Assembly (NCBI GenBank): GCA_021155045.1
Contig: JAJNQB010000021.1
Location: 62,001 to 126,000 of the forward strand
Source: Arcticibacter sp.
GTDB lineage: Bacteria; Bacteroidota; Bacteroidia; 2-12-FULL-35-15
Length of the DNA stretch: 64,000 nt
Reading direction: 5' to 3'
Positions 51,225 to 60,314 of this stretch are shown piece by piece; the first letter of the stretch is position 1; every line of letters begins with the position of its first letter. A program made the translations under genes and the position numbers. The notes below the pieces were generated by a model. It saw only the letters and a list, made by a program, of their open reading frames with translations. It was not told the DNA's origin and searched no databases.

Positions 51225-52601
51225 ATGAATGTACATTTTGTAGCCATAGGAGGAAGTGCTATGCATAACATGGCAATTGCCATGCATAAAAAAGGTTTTA
51301 ATGTAACGGGTTCAGATGACGAAATTTTTGAGCCTTCGAAAACACGCTTAGCAAAATATAATTTGTTACCAGCTAAAATGGGTTGGAATACGAATAACAT
51401 TCACCAACAATTAGATGCAATTATTCTTGGCATGCATGCACGGACAGATAACCCTGAATTGTTAAAAGCTCAAGAGTTAGGTTTAAAAATTTATTCTTAT
51501 CCTGAATATATTTACGAACAAACAAAAGATAAAATTAGAGTTGTAATAGGAGGGAGTCATGGCAAAACAACTATTACAGCCATGATACTTCATGTTTTAA
51601 ATAAAAATAATATTGATTGTGATTATATGGTTGGCGCGCAATTGAGTGGATTTGAAACAATGGTAAAACTAACCAAAGAAGCAAAAATAGCGGTGATTGA
51701 AGGGGATGAATATTTATCATCTCCTATTGATAGAAGACCGAAATTTCATTTATATAAACCTAATATTGCTATTTTAAGCGGTATTGCGTGGGATCACATC
51801 AATGTTTTTCCAACATTTAAAAATTATGTTGAACAGTTTAAAATATTTGTCGATTTAATTGAAAATAATGGAAGCATCGTTTATTGCGAAATAGACGAAG
51901 AAGTAAAAAATGTATGTGAGGCTGCAAGAAAGGATATTAAAAAAATGCCCTATTCTGTTCCAAACCATAAAATTGAAAATGGCGAAACAATTCTTTTGAC
52001 GGATTTAGGAGAAGTAAAACTTCAAATATTTGGAGATCATAATTTAATGAATTTGAATGGAGCAAGATTAGTTTGCAACCAGCTTGGTTTAAGTGATGAG
52101 CAGTTTTATACTGCAATTCAATCTTTTACTGGCGCATCCAAAAGGCTGGAATTGGTTGATAAAAATAATTCAACAGCAATCTATAAAGACTTTGCTCATT
52201 CACCCTCAAAATTAAAAGCAACTACTCAAGCGGTTAAAAAACAATTTCCGAACAGAAAATTAATTGCCTGCATGGAGCTTCATACATTTAGTAGTTTGAA
52301 TCAAGTTTTTTTAAATGAATACAAGGGCTCAATGGCATTGGCAGATGAGGCAATTGTTTATTTTAATCTTCATACAATTGAACATAAAAAATTAACACCA
52401 ATTACGGACTTTCAAGTAAAAGAGGCATTTGGCTCTAATAATATAAAGGTTTATACCAATTCTGAAGTTTTGTTCTCTGATTTATTAAAAATAAATTTCG
52501 AGAATAAAAATCTATTGTTGATGAGCTCCGGAAATTTTGATGGAATAGATTTTAAAAAATTATCGGATAAGATTTTAAACCGCAATCATACTCAATCTTG
52601 A
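51225..52601 (+). CDS. mpl: UDP-MurNAc:L-Ala-gamma-D-Glu-meso-Dap ligase
   Basis: A 458-residue Mur ligase of the Mpl type, which recycles tripeptide from peptidoglycan by ligating it to UDP-N-acetylmuramate. N-terminal Rossmann fold VHFVAIGGSAMHNMAIAMHKKGFNVTGSDDE, ATP P-loop GGSHGKTTITAMI, and KDFAHSPSKLKAT with the C-terminal domain. MurC is the alternative, but the opening GGSAMHNMAIA is the Mpl form. The organism therefore recycles murein. Confidence 0.93.
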   Translation: MNVHFVAIGGSAMHNMAIAMHKKGFNVTGSDDEIFEPSKTRLAKYNLLPAKMGWNTNNIHQQLDAIILGMHARTDNPELLKAQELGLKIYSYPEYIYEQTKDKIRVVIGGSHGKTTITAMILHVLNKNNIDCDYMVGAQLSGFETMVKLTKEAKIAVIEGDEYLSSPIDRRPKFHLYKPNIAILSGIAWDHINVFPTFKNYVEQFKIFVDLIENNGSIVYCEIDEEVKNVCEAARKDIKKMPYSVPNHKIENGETILLTDLGEVKLQIFGDHNLMNLNGARLVCNQLGLSDEQFYTAIQSFTGASKRLELVDKNNSTAIYKDFAHSPSKLKATTQAVKKQFPNRKLIACMELHTFSSLNQVFLNEYKGSMALADEAIVYFNLHTIEHKKLTPITDFQVKEAFGSNNIKVYTNSEVLFSDLLKINFENKNLLLMSSGNFDGIDFKKLSDKILNRNHTQS

Positions 52602-52660
52602 TAGATATACGAAAGTAAAGCTATTTAGAGTAGGCTTCCCAAAAAAAATTCAGAACAAGT

Positions 52661-52704
52661 GATGCCGATAGAGTTATTTTCATTTCAATGCCTTGTCGGT
52701 ATTA
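52661..52704. repeat. Short element with TAATACCGA end, left of tRNA-Leu
   Basis: GATGCCGATAG at the left end and TCGGTATTA at the right end share the words ATGCCGATA and TAATACCGA with the element right of the tRNA (53064-53171), in opposite order. Probably a partial copy of the same intergenic repeat. Confidence 0.4.
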
Positions 52705-52855
52705 GATAAAGAGCCGTTTTAAAAATTAATATTTCAACTCCATTCGACCATTGGCGGAGGGCAGGGTTGTGTAATTAAAAAATACTATTTTTAGAACTGC
52801 TATAAATAGATTTTGCTTTTTTTAAGCCAATTTTGAGAATTTTTAAGAAGCATCA

Positions 52856-52900
52856 AAATAACAAAACCCCTAATAAATCAGGGGTTTTGTTATTTTTTTT
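52856..52900. terminator. Strong hairpin terminator beside tRNA-Leu
   Basis: AATAACAAAACCCCT pairs perfectly with AGGGGTTTTGTTATT around a loop of about 8 nt. The plus strand is followed by a T8 tract, the minus strand by TTTTG. It can end the minus-strand tRNA transcript (2 bp away) and any read-through from mpl. Confidence 0.8.
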
Positions 52901-52901
52901 G

Positions 52902-52983
52902 TGCGGATGAAGGGACTCGAACCCCCACGCCTCACGGCACCAGATCCTAAGTCTGGCGCGGCTGCCAATTACGCCACATCCGC
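52902..52983 (-). tRNA. tRNA-Leu (anticodon UAG)
   Basis: On the minus strand the acceptor stem GCGGATG pairs with CATCCGC; the anticodon stem CCAGA/TCTGG encloses the loop CTTAGGA with anticodon TAG (UAG, leucine, CUN codons). A long variable arm with GCC/GGC stem marks a class II tRNA. The T-loop is TTCGAGT. CCA is not encoded: the discriminator A is followed by CAAAA. About 82 nt. Confidence 0.95.
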
Positions 52984-53063
52984 ATGTGATAAAATTGGGG
53001 AACAAAGATATTACTTTTTATTAATTATTATGAAGTAAGTTTTTATTTTTTAAAAAATATCGC

Positions 53064-53171
53064 TAATACCGATTACACAAAATAGATAGTCCAATAAATT
53101 ATCCTATTATTTTGTTGTATCGGCATTTACCATTGTAAGATTATACTATTTTATAATTACAATTGGTATTA
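53064..53171. repeat. 108-bp nested inverted repeat (MITE- or REP-like), right of tRNA-Leu
   Basis: The ends are perfect inverted 7-mers (TAATACC ... GGTATTA) and the next roughly 20 bases are imperfectly inverted (GATTACACAAAATAG against AATTGTAATTATAAAATAG). Inside are two more palindromes: CCGATTACACAAAATAG with CTATTATTTTGTTGTATCGG, and ACCATTGTAA with TTACAATTGGT. No reading frame. It would fold into a cruciform or cloverleaf-like structure. A MITE without transposase or a structured RNA element are both possible. Confidence 0.5.
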
Positions 53172-53181
53172 TCTGAAACAA

Positions 53182-53210
53182 AAAACGCTCGAAAAGTTCG
53201 AGCGTTTTTT
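53182..53210 (-). terminator. Terminator after the PorP-SPOR gene
   Basis: AACGCTCGAA / TTCGAGCGTT 10-bp stem with a 3-nt loop, flanked by A5 on the left and T6 on the right; on the minus strand the hairpin is followed by GTTTTTTG-type T-tract. Its right edge lies 3 bp from the stop codon of the PorP-like gene. Bidirectional by sequence. Confidence 0.85.
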
Positions 53211-53212
53211 GT

Positions 53213-54586
53213 TTATTCTAATTTTTGAATCCAAACATCAGGATATTCAGTTTTGAATTTCATTTGTTCTGTCTCAGCATCTGCTTGCTTAGTAAAAGTA
53301 TTTACAAACACATAATAAACTTTGGTTTTATGGTTTTGAATAATTTGTGCACTATTATAACCTTTAATATGGTTAGCATCTTTAAATTTAACAGCATTTG
53401 CTTTGTTACTAAAAGAACCAATTACAACGTAGTAGCCAGCACCCATCGTCATTCCATTATCATCCACAAAATCGCTAGATGCAGCAATGCGCATTAAGTT
53501 TTCTGTTAAGTTTTCTGTATTTTGTTTTCCGCTTGAAGTAGCTTGTCCACTTTTTAAGGCTTCTAGCTGAGCTCTTAATCTATCCATTTCAGCTTTAGAA
53601 CTATCAGAATCCGCTTTTAATTTTGCGAGAGCAGCATCAATCACGGCATCTTTTCCATCATCTTTGGCAACTGCCACCTCTTCTTCTTTTTTTCTTTCTC
53701 CGAATATATAACTTAATAAAAATTCAGACGAGCTTCCTGTATATCTTTTTATTTTACCGATTCCAATATCATAAGCATAACCAACAGCAATATTTTTGTA
53801 GCGCAAACCAATACTTGCAGCAACAGCGTAATTGCTATGATAGGTTACACCTACCCAACCTAATTTACGCCAATCAAATACAGCATTTATATCATATTGA
53901 ACTGTACTACCTTGTGTTCCTCTTATCATAATTAAAGGGTAAGCAGTCATCCCTTTATCTTCATTTACATTAAACACATATTTAACTGATCCTAAATAAT
54001 GGCGTGCTAAATTGTAGGAAGTATTTTTTCCGTTATCGTCTTTGTATCTAACTTTATTACCAACTATTTGCGGAACAGCAAATCCTACTTCTAATTTTTT
54101 CCATGTATATCCCAAACCAAAGTCAGCACTAAAAACAGTTTTATTTTGAGTTGTACTATATAGCAATGGATCATCCACATCACGTACAACAGCTTTAGAA
54201 AAATCTATTCGATTATTAAATACACCCAAAGCAACACCAAATAAAACATGGTTATCGTCATTAATTTTTAATTTGTAAGAATAGTTTGCCGCTGCTCCCA
54301 TTCTACTTGTAATGTCAGTTGCGTCAGAATAAATTTTAATCCCCAATGCAATGTTTTTACTTTCAATAGGTCCGTCCACAGTTAAATAACTTGTTTGTGG
54401 AGATCCAGCAATACCAGTCCATTGAGAGCGGTGTGTCAAAAATGCTCTAGTGCTTTCGGATATTCCGGTAAAAGCAGGATTAGTAACAAACATATTCGTA
54501 TAATATTGGCTACTAAATGGCAATTGCTGAGCAAATGCTGATGTTACTGTTAAAAGTATAGCTGATGTTATTATTGATTTCTTCAT
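53213..54586 (-). CDS. PorP/SprF outer-membrane protein fused to a SPOR domain
   Basis: A 457-residue protein from the ATG chosen, giving signal peptide MKKSIITSAILLTVTSAFAQ; a Met 12 codons upstream is the alternative. Residues about 20-300 are a PorP/SprF-type barrel (QQLPFSSQYYTNMFVTNPAFTG, HRSQWTGIAGSPQTSYLTVDGPI, and RRHYLGS-like strands). A charged linker with coiled-coil heptads (about 310-360, AALAKLKADSDSSKAEMDRLRAQLEALK) leads to a C-terminal SPOR domain (last about 74 residues, GYYVVIGSFSNKANAVKF to the end), which binds denuded glycan strands of peptidoglycan. SprF partners mature the SprB adhesin in T9SS; here the adhesin gene lies directly upstream. Confidence 0.9.
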   Translation of the reverse strand: MKKSIITSAILLTVTSAFAQQLPFSSQYYTNMFVTNPAFTGISESTRAFLTHRSQWTGIAGSPQTSYLTVDGPIESKNIALGIKIYSDATDITSRMGAAANYSYKLKINDDNHVLFGVALGVFNNRIDFSKAVVRDVDDPLLYSTTQNKTVFSADFGLGYTWKKLEVGFAVPQIVGNKVRYKDDNGKNTSYNLARHYLGSVKYVFNVNEDKGMTAYPLIMIRGTQGSTVQYDINAVFDWRKLGWVGVTYHSNYAVAASIGLRYKNIAVGYAYDIGIGKIKRYTGSSSEFLLSYIFGERKKEEEVAVAKDDGKDAVIDAALAKLKADSDSSKAEMDRLRAQLEALKSGQATSSGKQNTENLTENLMRIAASSDFVDDNGMTMGAGYYVVIGSFSNKANAVKFKDANHIKGYNSAQIIQNHKTKVYYVFVNTFTKQADAETEQMKFKTEYPDVWIQKLE

Positions 54587-54645
54587 AGAAGATTGGTTTT
54601 TAGTTATTTGAATAATTTTCATTTAGTTGATAAACTCAAGTTAAA

Positions 54646-57600
54646 TTATTGACCTCTATTTGTATCTCTAATTATAGTAATTGAACCTTTGTATAGTTTA
54701 TCACTATCTTTAAATTTGATAGCATAATAATAAGTACCATCAACTAATTTTTTACCATACGTGTTTGTTCCATCCCAATTATTATCGTAATTATCATTTT
54801 GATAAAGCACTTGCCCTTCTCTATTAAATACTAATACTTGTGTATCGGGATAGTTTTCTAAGTTTCCAATTATCCATCTATCATTATAACCATCGCCATT
54901 TGGTGTCATTAAATTTGAAACAACTACATTGAAATCTGTGATTACTGTAATTGTAATTGAATCATTATCCATACAACCATTAATATCTGTACCGATAACT
55001 TCATAAGTGGTAGTTACAGCAGGGCTAGCCATTGGATTAGAAACAGTAGCACTATTTAATCCTGTGTTAGGAAACCAAGCCCAAGAAATAATTCCAATTC
55101 CTACAGTATTTAATGTATATGAACTTCCTAGACTAATTGTTGTGTCATTTCCAGCATAAACAATCGGTGCAGGGAACATAGTTGTAGTAATCATGTTACT
55201 TGAATTCATACAACCCGTTACAGTATCAGTAATTGTTACATCAAAGTTTCCTGATGTTGTAACAGTAATAATTTGAGTTGTAGCAGCAGTATTCCATAAA
55301 TAATTATACCCACCTGCAACGGCAGAAAGCAATACACTATCACCTTGACAAAATTGTAATGGGCCGCTTGCGGTAACAACATTTGATGGTAAAGCATTTA
55401 CCAAAACCGATGCTGTTGCAGTATCAGCACAAGAAAAATTAGAAGTTGTAACCAATGAAGCTGTGTAAGTACCAGCAGCATAGTTATGCACAGGACTTGT
55501 TGTTAATGAAGATGATAAATCACCAAAATCCCACTGATTAAACTGTATAAATCCACCAGTAATAGAAGATGTATTTACAAATGTGGTTGCATTACCAAAA
55601 CAAACCGTATCAACAGTAAACGATGCCATTGGTTTTGGATAAACAGTTACTTCAATTGCATTTGAAGTATCTGCCATACAAATACCACTTTGCACCACAG
55701 CCTGATACCAAGTAGTATCAACAAGGTTGCTATATATTTCTGATGAACTTGTATTTGGAATGGTATTCCATGTTGCGCCTCCATCAATTGACGATAACCA
55801 ATTTTGGATAGCACCAACATAACCATTAAGCACTAATGTTCCTCCATTTGAGCCTTCGCAACCTGCAACAGCACCAGAAATAGAACCAGCAACAGAAACA
55901 GGATTTACTGTAATGGTAGCAGGAGTAGAATACATCGCATTACATATTCCACTTTTTACACTTGCACGGTACATGGTTGTTTGTGTAATGTTTGAATAAA
56001 TCAAAGAATCTGTAGTATTTGATAAAGGAATCCATGTTCCACCACCATTTGTACTAAACTCCCATCCTTGAACATTTCCAACATATCCCATTAAATGTAA
56101 GGTATCTCCATTTGCTGAAGCGCAAACAGTATCATCCATTGTTACCATTCCACCTACTGTTTGAGGATTTACATATATAGTGGCAACAGAAGAAGTATCA
56201 TTTCCACAAACTCCACTACCTACAATTACTCTAAACCAAGTTGTATCAGTTAAGTTGGTGTAGGTATTTGTTGTTGTTGTATTTACTATTGTGTTCCAAG
56301 TAACACCAGCATCATTAGATGATTCCCAATTCATAATTGTTCCAACACTACCTACTAAAGTTAATGTACCACTATTAATTGTGTCGCAAACTGTTGTCGT
56401 TCCATTTAAAGTTCCACCCATAGCAATTGGGTCAACTGTTATAGTAACAGCATTTGATGTAGTAGAACTACATACTCCACTTTTTACATTTACTCTGTAT
56501 GAAGTTGTTGTAGTTAGGTTTAAATAATTTTGAGATGCAGTAGTATTGGAGATTGTTGACCAGCTAATACCACCATCAGTTGAACGTTCCCAATTTTGGA
56601 TTACACCTGTAAATCCTATTAATGATAATGTTCCAAAATTTGATGAAGCACAAACAGTATCATCCATTGATAAAGTTCCGCCATTCGAAATTGGATCAAC
56701 AATAATGGTTGCAACTGAAGATGTTGCGTTTCCACAAACTCCACTTGATACAATTACTCTATAATCTGTTGTTTGGGTTAAGTTTAAGTATGATTCTGTT
56801 GTTGTTGTATTTGCTATTGGCAACCATGTAACACCTCCATCGATTGATGATTCCCAGTTTACAATTGTTCCAACACTTCCAGATAACGTTAATGTACCAC
56901 CATTTGAACCTTCACAAACTGTTGTTGAACTACTCACATTTCCTCCCATTACAGCAGGATCAACAGTAATTAATGTTGAAGTGGAAGTATCAGCATTACA
57001 AACTCCACTTTTAACGGTAGCCCCATAAAGTGTAGATGTAGTAATATTATTATATGATTGAGTAGTTGATGTATTTGAAAGAGTATTCCATGTTACACCA
57101 CCATCAGTTGAAATATTCCAATTTAAAACAGAACCAGTATGACCGCTTAACGTTATTGTGCCTGCATTAGCGCCTGCGCAAACGGTTGCTGGAGCAGATG
57201 TTGTACCTCCAACTGTTGGAGCATCAACGGTAATAGTAGCATAATTAGAAGTATCACTTGCACAAACACCACTTGTTACAATAACACCATATATGGTAGT
57301 AGTAATAACATTAGTATAATTTAAAGTAGCGGTAGTATTTGCTATTGGCGACCAAGTTGTGCCTCCGTCAGTAGAAGAAATCCATCCTTGAATAGTTCCA
57401 ACATAACTTATTAAAGTAAGCGTTCCACTATTAGAACCACCACAAGCAGTTGTACTTCCATTTAATATACCTCCAACAGAAACAGGATCAACAGTTAAGG
57501 TGGCAGCAGCAGAATTTGCAATAGGACAAACACCACTTTGAACAACAGCACGGTATTGAGTTGTTAATGTAATATTTGCATAATTGTGAGATGTTGTAGT

Positions 57601-59457
57601 ATTTGCTATGGAGGTCCAGTTAATACCACCGTCAATTGATTGTTCCCAACGAACAACAGTACCTGTGTGTCCAGCCAAAGTTAATGTTCCACTATTATTA
57701 CCATAACAAACATTTCCACTGGCAGAAACGGTACCTCCAACCGATGGCGCATTTACAGTTATTGTATCAATTGAAGAAAACACCGCACTACATACACCAC
57801 TACGTACATTTGCTCTATAATAAGTAGTGGCAGCTAAATTCGTATATGTTTGTGATGTAGTAGTATTTGCAATGGAAGTCCAAGTAATACCATCTGTGGA
57901 TAATTCCCAGTTTTGTACCGTGCCCGTTTGTCCACTTAATGTTATTGTTCCGCTGTTTGCACCACTACATACCGTTGCATTAGCAGCAGTTGTTCCACCC
58001 ACAGAAACAGGATTAACAGTAATAGTTGCAATAGCAGAGTTAGCAGCAGTACAGCCTCCATTTTGAACGACAGCACGGTATAACGTTGTAGTAACTAAAT
58101 TTAAATATGATTGAGTTGTTGTTGTATTAGCAATGTTGGTATAAGAAACACCACCGTTTGTTGAAAATTCCCAACGTACCACAGAACCCGTATGTCCGCT
58201 TAATGTTAATGTTCCCGAATTTGCTCCACTACAAACAGTTGCATTTGCGCTAACACTACCAGCAACAGTAGCAGATGTTACCACTATTGAATCTATGCTT
58301 GAATAGGCTCCAGCGCAACCGGCACTTGTTACAAAAGCTCTAAAATAACGTGTTTGTGTTAAATTTAAATAAGACTGAGTAGTAGTTGTGTTAGCAATAT
58401 TTGTCCAAGTTGCTCCTGCATTAATCGAAAATTCCCAACGGGTAACAGCACCTGTATGCCCGCTTAATGTCATATTTCCGCTATTTGAACCACTACAAAC
58501 TGTAGCTCCTCCGGTAACAGTTCCACCAACAGAAACAGGATTAACAGTAATAATTGCAACTGAAGAAAACACTGCAGCACAAGCACCACTTTGTACTTGC
58601 ACTCTATAACGAGTGGAAACTACTAAATTTGTGTATGTTTGAGAATTGGCAGTACTTACAATATCTGTCCAAGTAACACCACCATCAGTTGAAAATTGCC
58701 ATTTTAAAATACTTCCTGTTCTTCCTGTTGATGTAACAGTTCCTGAATTTGTTCCACTACAAACAGTTGCTGTACCAGAAACAGAGCCAGCAACAGTGGT
58801 AGGGTCTATTGTCATTGAAGCCTGTGATGAAGTTGCCACAGCACAAGAACCATTTTGAACTTTTGCTCTATACAAAGTTGCAATTGTTAAATTCAGATAA
58901 CTTTGAGTAGTTGTAGTATTTGAAATACTAATCCAAGTACCACCACCATCAGTAGAATATTCCCAATTTAAAACATTTCCTGTATGACCGCTCAATGTTA
59001 AGTTTCCGCTATTGGAACCTGTACAAACATTTGTTCCTCCGCTAACTGTCCCCCCAACAGATGCAGCAGTATTTACAACAACATAACCAGTAAAAGCATC
59101 ATTTGAAGGGTTTATATCCCCAGCCAATGCACAAGTAGCATCAAATGTGTATGAACCAGCAATGCTTAAATTAGCTTGCGTTGTAAATGTATAGTTTAAA
59201 GTAGAGTTAGTTAATAAATTGGAAGCAAGAGTAACTAATTCAGTTACCGGAGCACCAGCATTAATCGTATAACTTACATTAAAAGTAGAACCAGCAGGAA
59301 GCATCGGTCCATAATTAAAAATTCTTATAGTTACATTTTCTGTGGCTGTTAAAGCACAACCAGAAACAGGAGCTGTAATGGCTGTAACACTTATGTCTTG
59401 TGCCATTGCGAATTTACCAATAAGAATAATGGAAAAAATCGTAAGAAGTTTCTTCAT
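54646..59457 (-). CDS. Giant T9SS type B adhesin with 13 tandem Ig-like repeats
   Basis: A 1603-residue surface protein. Signal peptide MKKLLTIFSIILIGKFAMAQ; an N-terminal CARDB-like domain (about 21-130); 13 tandem repeats of about 88 residues (about 133-1274); a PKD domain (about 1275-1355, FGNATTFVNTSS, WDFGD); two further Ig-like domains; and a C-terminal gliding-motility/CHU_C domain (about 1510-1603, TPNGDGYNDRWIIGNLENYPDTQVLVFNREG and DGTYYYAIKFKD), which is the T9SS type B sorting signal. Each repeat has one Cys near its start (VCSG) and one near its end (SGxC), so a disulfide is likely. The plan is SprB-like; it may serve adhesion or gliding. It is followed by a SprF-type gene. Confidence 0.93.
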   Translation of the reverse strand: MKKLLTIFSIILIGKFAMAQDISVTAITAPVSGCALTATENVTIRIFNYGPMLPAGSTFNVSYTINAGAPVTELVTLASNLLTNSTLNYTFTTQANLSIAGSYTFDATCALAGDINPSNDAFTGYVVVNTAASVGGTVSGGTNVCTGSNSGNLTLSGHTGNVLNWEYSTDGGGTWISISNTTTTQSYLNLTIATLYRAKVQNGSCAVATSSQASMTIDPTTVAGSVSGTATVCSGTNSGTVTSTGRTGSILKWQFSTDGGVTWTDIVSTANSQTYTNLVVSTRYRVQVQSGACAAVFSSVAIITVNPVSVGGTVTGGATVCSGSNSGNMTLSGHTGAVTRWEFSINAGATWTNIANTTTTQSYLNLTQTRYFRAFVTSAGCAGAYSSIDSIVVTSATVAGSVSANATVCSGANSGTLTLSGHTGSVVRWEFSTNGGVSYTNIANTTTTQSYLNLVTTTLYRAVVQNGGCTAANSAIATITVNPVSVGGTTAANATVCSGANSGTITLSGQTGTVQNWELSTDGITWTSIANTTTSQTYTNLAATTYYRANVRSGVCSAVFSSIDTITVNAPSVGGTVSASGNVCYGNNSGTLTLAGHTGTVVRWEQSIDGGINWTSIANTTTSHNYANITLTTQYRAVVQSGVCPIANSAAATLTVDPVSVGGILNGSTTACGGSNSGTLTLISYVGTIQGWISSTDGGTTWSPIANTTATLNYTNVITTTIYGVIVTSGVCASDTSNYATITVDAPTVGGTTSAPATVCAGANAGTITLSGHTGSVLNWNISTDGGVTWNTLSNTSTTQSYNNITTSTLYGATVKSGVCNADTSTSTLITVDPAVMGGNVSSSTTVCEGSNGGTLTLSGSVGTIVNWESSIDGGVTWLPIANTTTTESYLNLTQTTDYRVIVSSGVCGNATSSVATIIVDPISNGGTLSMDDTVCASSNFGTLSLIGFTGVIQNWERSTDGGISWSTISNTTASQNYLNLTTTTSYRVNVKSGVCSSTTSNAVTITVDPIAMGGTLNGTTTVCDTINSGTLTLVGSVGTIMNWESSNDAGVTWNTIVNTTTTNTYTNLTDTTWFRVIVGSGVCGNDTSSVATIYVNPQTVGGMVTMDDTVCASANGDTLHLMGYVGNVQGWEFSTNGGGTWIPLSNTTDSLIYSNITQTTMYRASVKSGICNAMYSTPATITVNPVSVAGSISGAVAGCEGSNGGTLVLNGYVGAIQNWLSSIDGGATWNTIPNTSSSEIYSNLVDTTWYQAVVQSGICMADTSNAIEVTVYPKPMASFTVDTVCFGNATTFVNTSSITGGFIQFNQWDFGDLSSSLTTSPVHNYAAGTYTASLVTTSNFSCADTATASVLVNALPSNVVTASGPLQFCQGDSVLLSAVAGGYNYLWNTAATTQIITVTTSGNFDVTITDTVTGCMNSSNMITTTMFPAPIVYAGNDTTISLGSSYTLNTVGIGIISWAWFPNTGLNSATVSNPMASPAVTTTYEVIGTDINGCMDNDSITITVITDFNVVVSNLMTPNGDGYNDRWIIGNLENYPDTQVLVFNREGQVLYQNDNYDNNWDGTNTYGKKLVDGTYYYAIKFKDSDKLYKGSITIIRDTNRGQ
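55636..59061 (-). repeat. 13-unit tandem repeat array, about 264 bp per unit
   Basis: The DNA encoding the 13 Ig-like repeats of the adhesin. Unit consensus at protein level: [SP]VGGT-x5-VCSG-x-NSGTLTLSGHTG-x4-WE-S-TDGG-x-TW-x3-NTTT-x-SY-NLT-x-TT-YR-x-V-x-SG-C, then TITV(D/N)P. The first six units are more alike (SGHTG, NTTTTQSYLNL) and units 7-13 more divergent (GxVG). Such arrays vary in copy number by recombination. Confidence 0.9.
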
Positions 59458-59558
59458 AAAATTAATTTGAATTATTTGAGTATAAAAGTAGCTTTTTAGT
59501 TTAAAATACCAGAATCGTTCTACGAATATATATATTTTTGGTTACGAAAAAATAAAAA

Positions 59559-60257
59559 TCATGGAGTACTTAATGAAACAGGTATGATTTTGCCGTTCAT
59601 ATAATTATGTGCTGTTAAAGAAAAATTTGATATAAATTCAGCCATTTGCAATGCAGAAACAGGGGCTTTATAATCAGGAAAAGCTTCCTGTAGCATTTCG
59701 GTTTGTGTTGCACCTAATGCCAAACAATTAAAAGCAATATTTGTTTCTTTTAACTCTTCTGCCAAACATTCTGTTAAACAAACCAAAGCAGCTTTACTAG
59801 AGCTGTAAGCTGATAATCCAGCAAACTTAACACTACCTTGAAAACCACCGACACTACTTATATTTACGATATGAGATTTTTGTTTTGTGTTCATGATTGG
59901 AAATAACTCCTGGATAATGCTGAAAACAGAAAATACATTCACTTGATATACTCGTTTAATATCATCTATATTTAATGTCAAAAAAGGTTTGTTTACTATA
60001 GCGCCTGCGTTATTTATTAATATATCTACTACACTAATATTTTTTTTGATGGTGATTAGCAAATTTGTTAAATCTTTTTCGTCTGATAAATCACATTTAA
60101 TTGGAATCACATTATTGTATGTTGATTCCTTTTGTAATTGATTTAATTTATTTTCGTTGCGAGCAATTGCAATTATGGTGTATGATTTATTTTGGCTAAA
60201 CAATTTTACCAATTCGTAACCTATACCTCTACTCGCTCCTGTAACTATGATATTCAT
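59559..60257 (-). CDS. Short-chain dehydrogenase/reductase
   Basis: A 232-residue SDR with NAD(P)-binding VTGASRGIGYEL, NNAGA, catalytic Ser in NISSVGGFQGS, and YSSSKAALVCL (Tyr-x3-Lys). The C-terminal half is short. The substrate is not evident; the family includes 3-oxoacyl-ACP reductases and sepiapterin-type reductases. It stands alone, divergent from the small barrel gene. Confidence 0.9.
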   Translation of the reverse strand: MNIIVTGASRGIGYELVKLFSQNKSYTIIAIARNENKLNQLQKESTYNNVIPIKCDLSDEKDLTNLLITIKKNISVVDILINNAGAIVNKPFLTLNIDDIKRVYQVNVFSVFSIIQELFPIMNTKQKSHIVNISSVGGFQGSVKFAGLSAYSSSKAALVCLTECLAEELKETNIAFNCLALGATQTEMLQEAFPDYKAPVSALQMAEFISNFSLTAHNYMNGKIIPVSLSTP

Positions 60258-60314
60258 ATTGCGTCAATTTAATTTAATCAAAGAAACATATTTTTTTACT
60301 AACTTTACACTACA

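Larger units (their letters stand above)
52602..52901. other. Intergenic region between mpl and tRNA-Leu
   Basis: About 300 bp without a plausible coding frame. It contains the short palindromic element at 52661-52704 and a strong hairpin near the right end, both listed separately; nothing else recognised. Confidence 0.6.

Noticed and set aside
56291..58858. Several antisense open frames of 70-80 codons through the adhesin repeats
   Set aside because: They recur once per repeat unit with related sequences, as expected from the reverse complement of tandem repeats; not genes.
55636..59061. Could the regular repeats be a CRISPR array?
   Set aside because: Units are about 264 bp, in frame, coding and divergent, without short direct repeats and unique spacers. 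No cas genes are seen.
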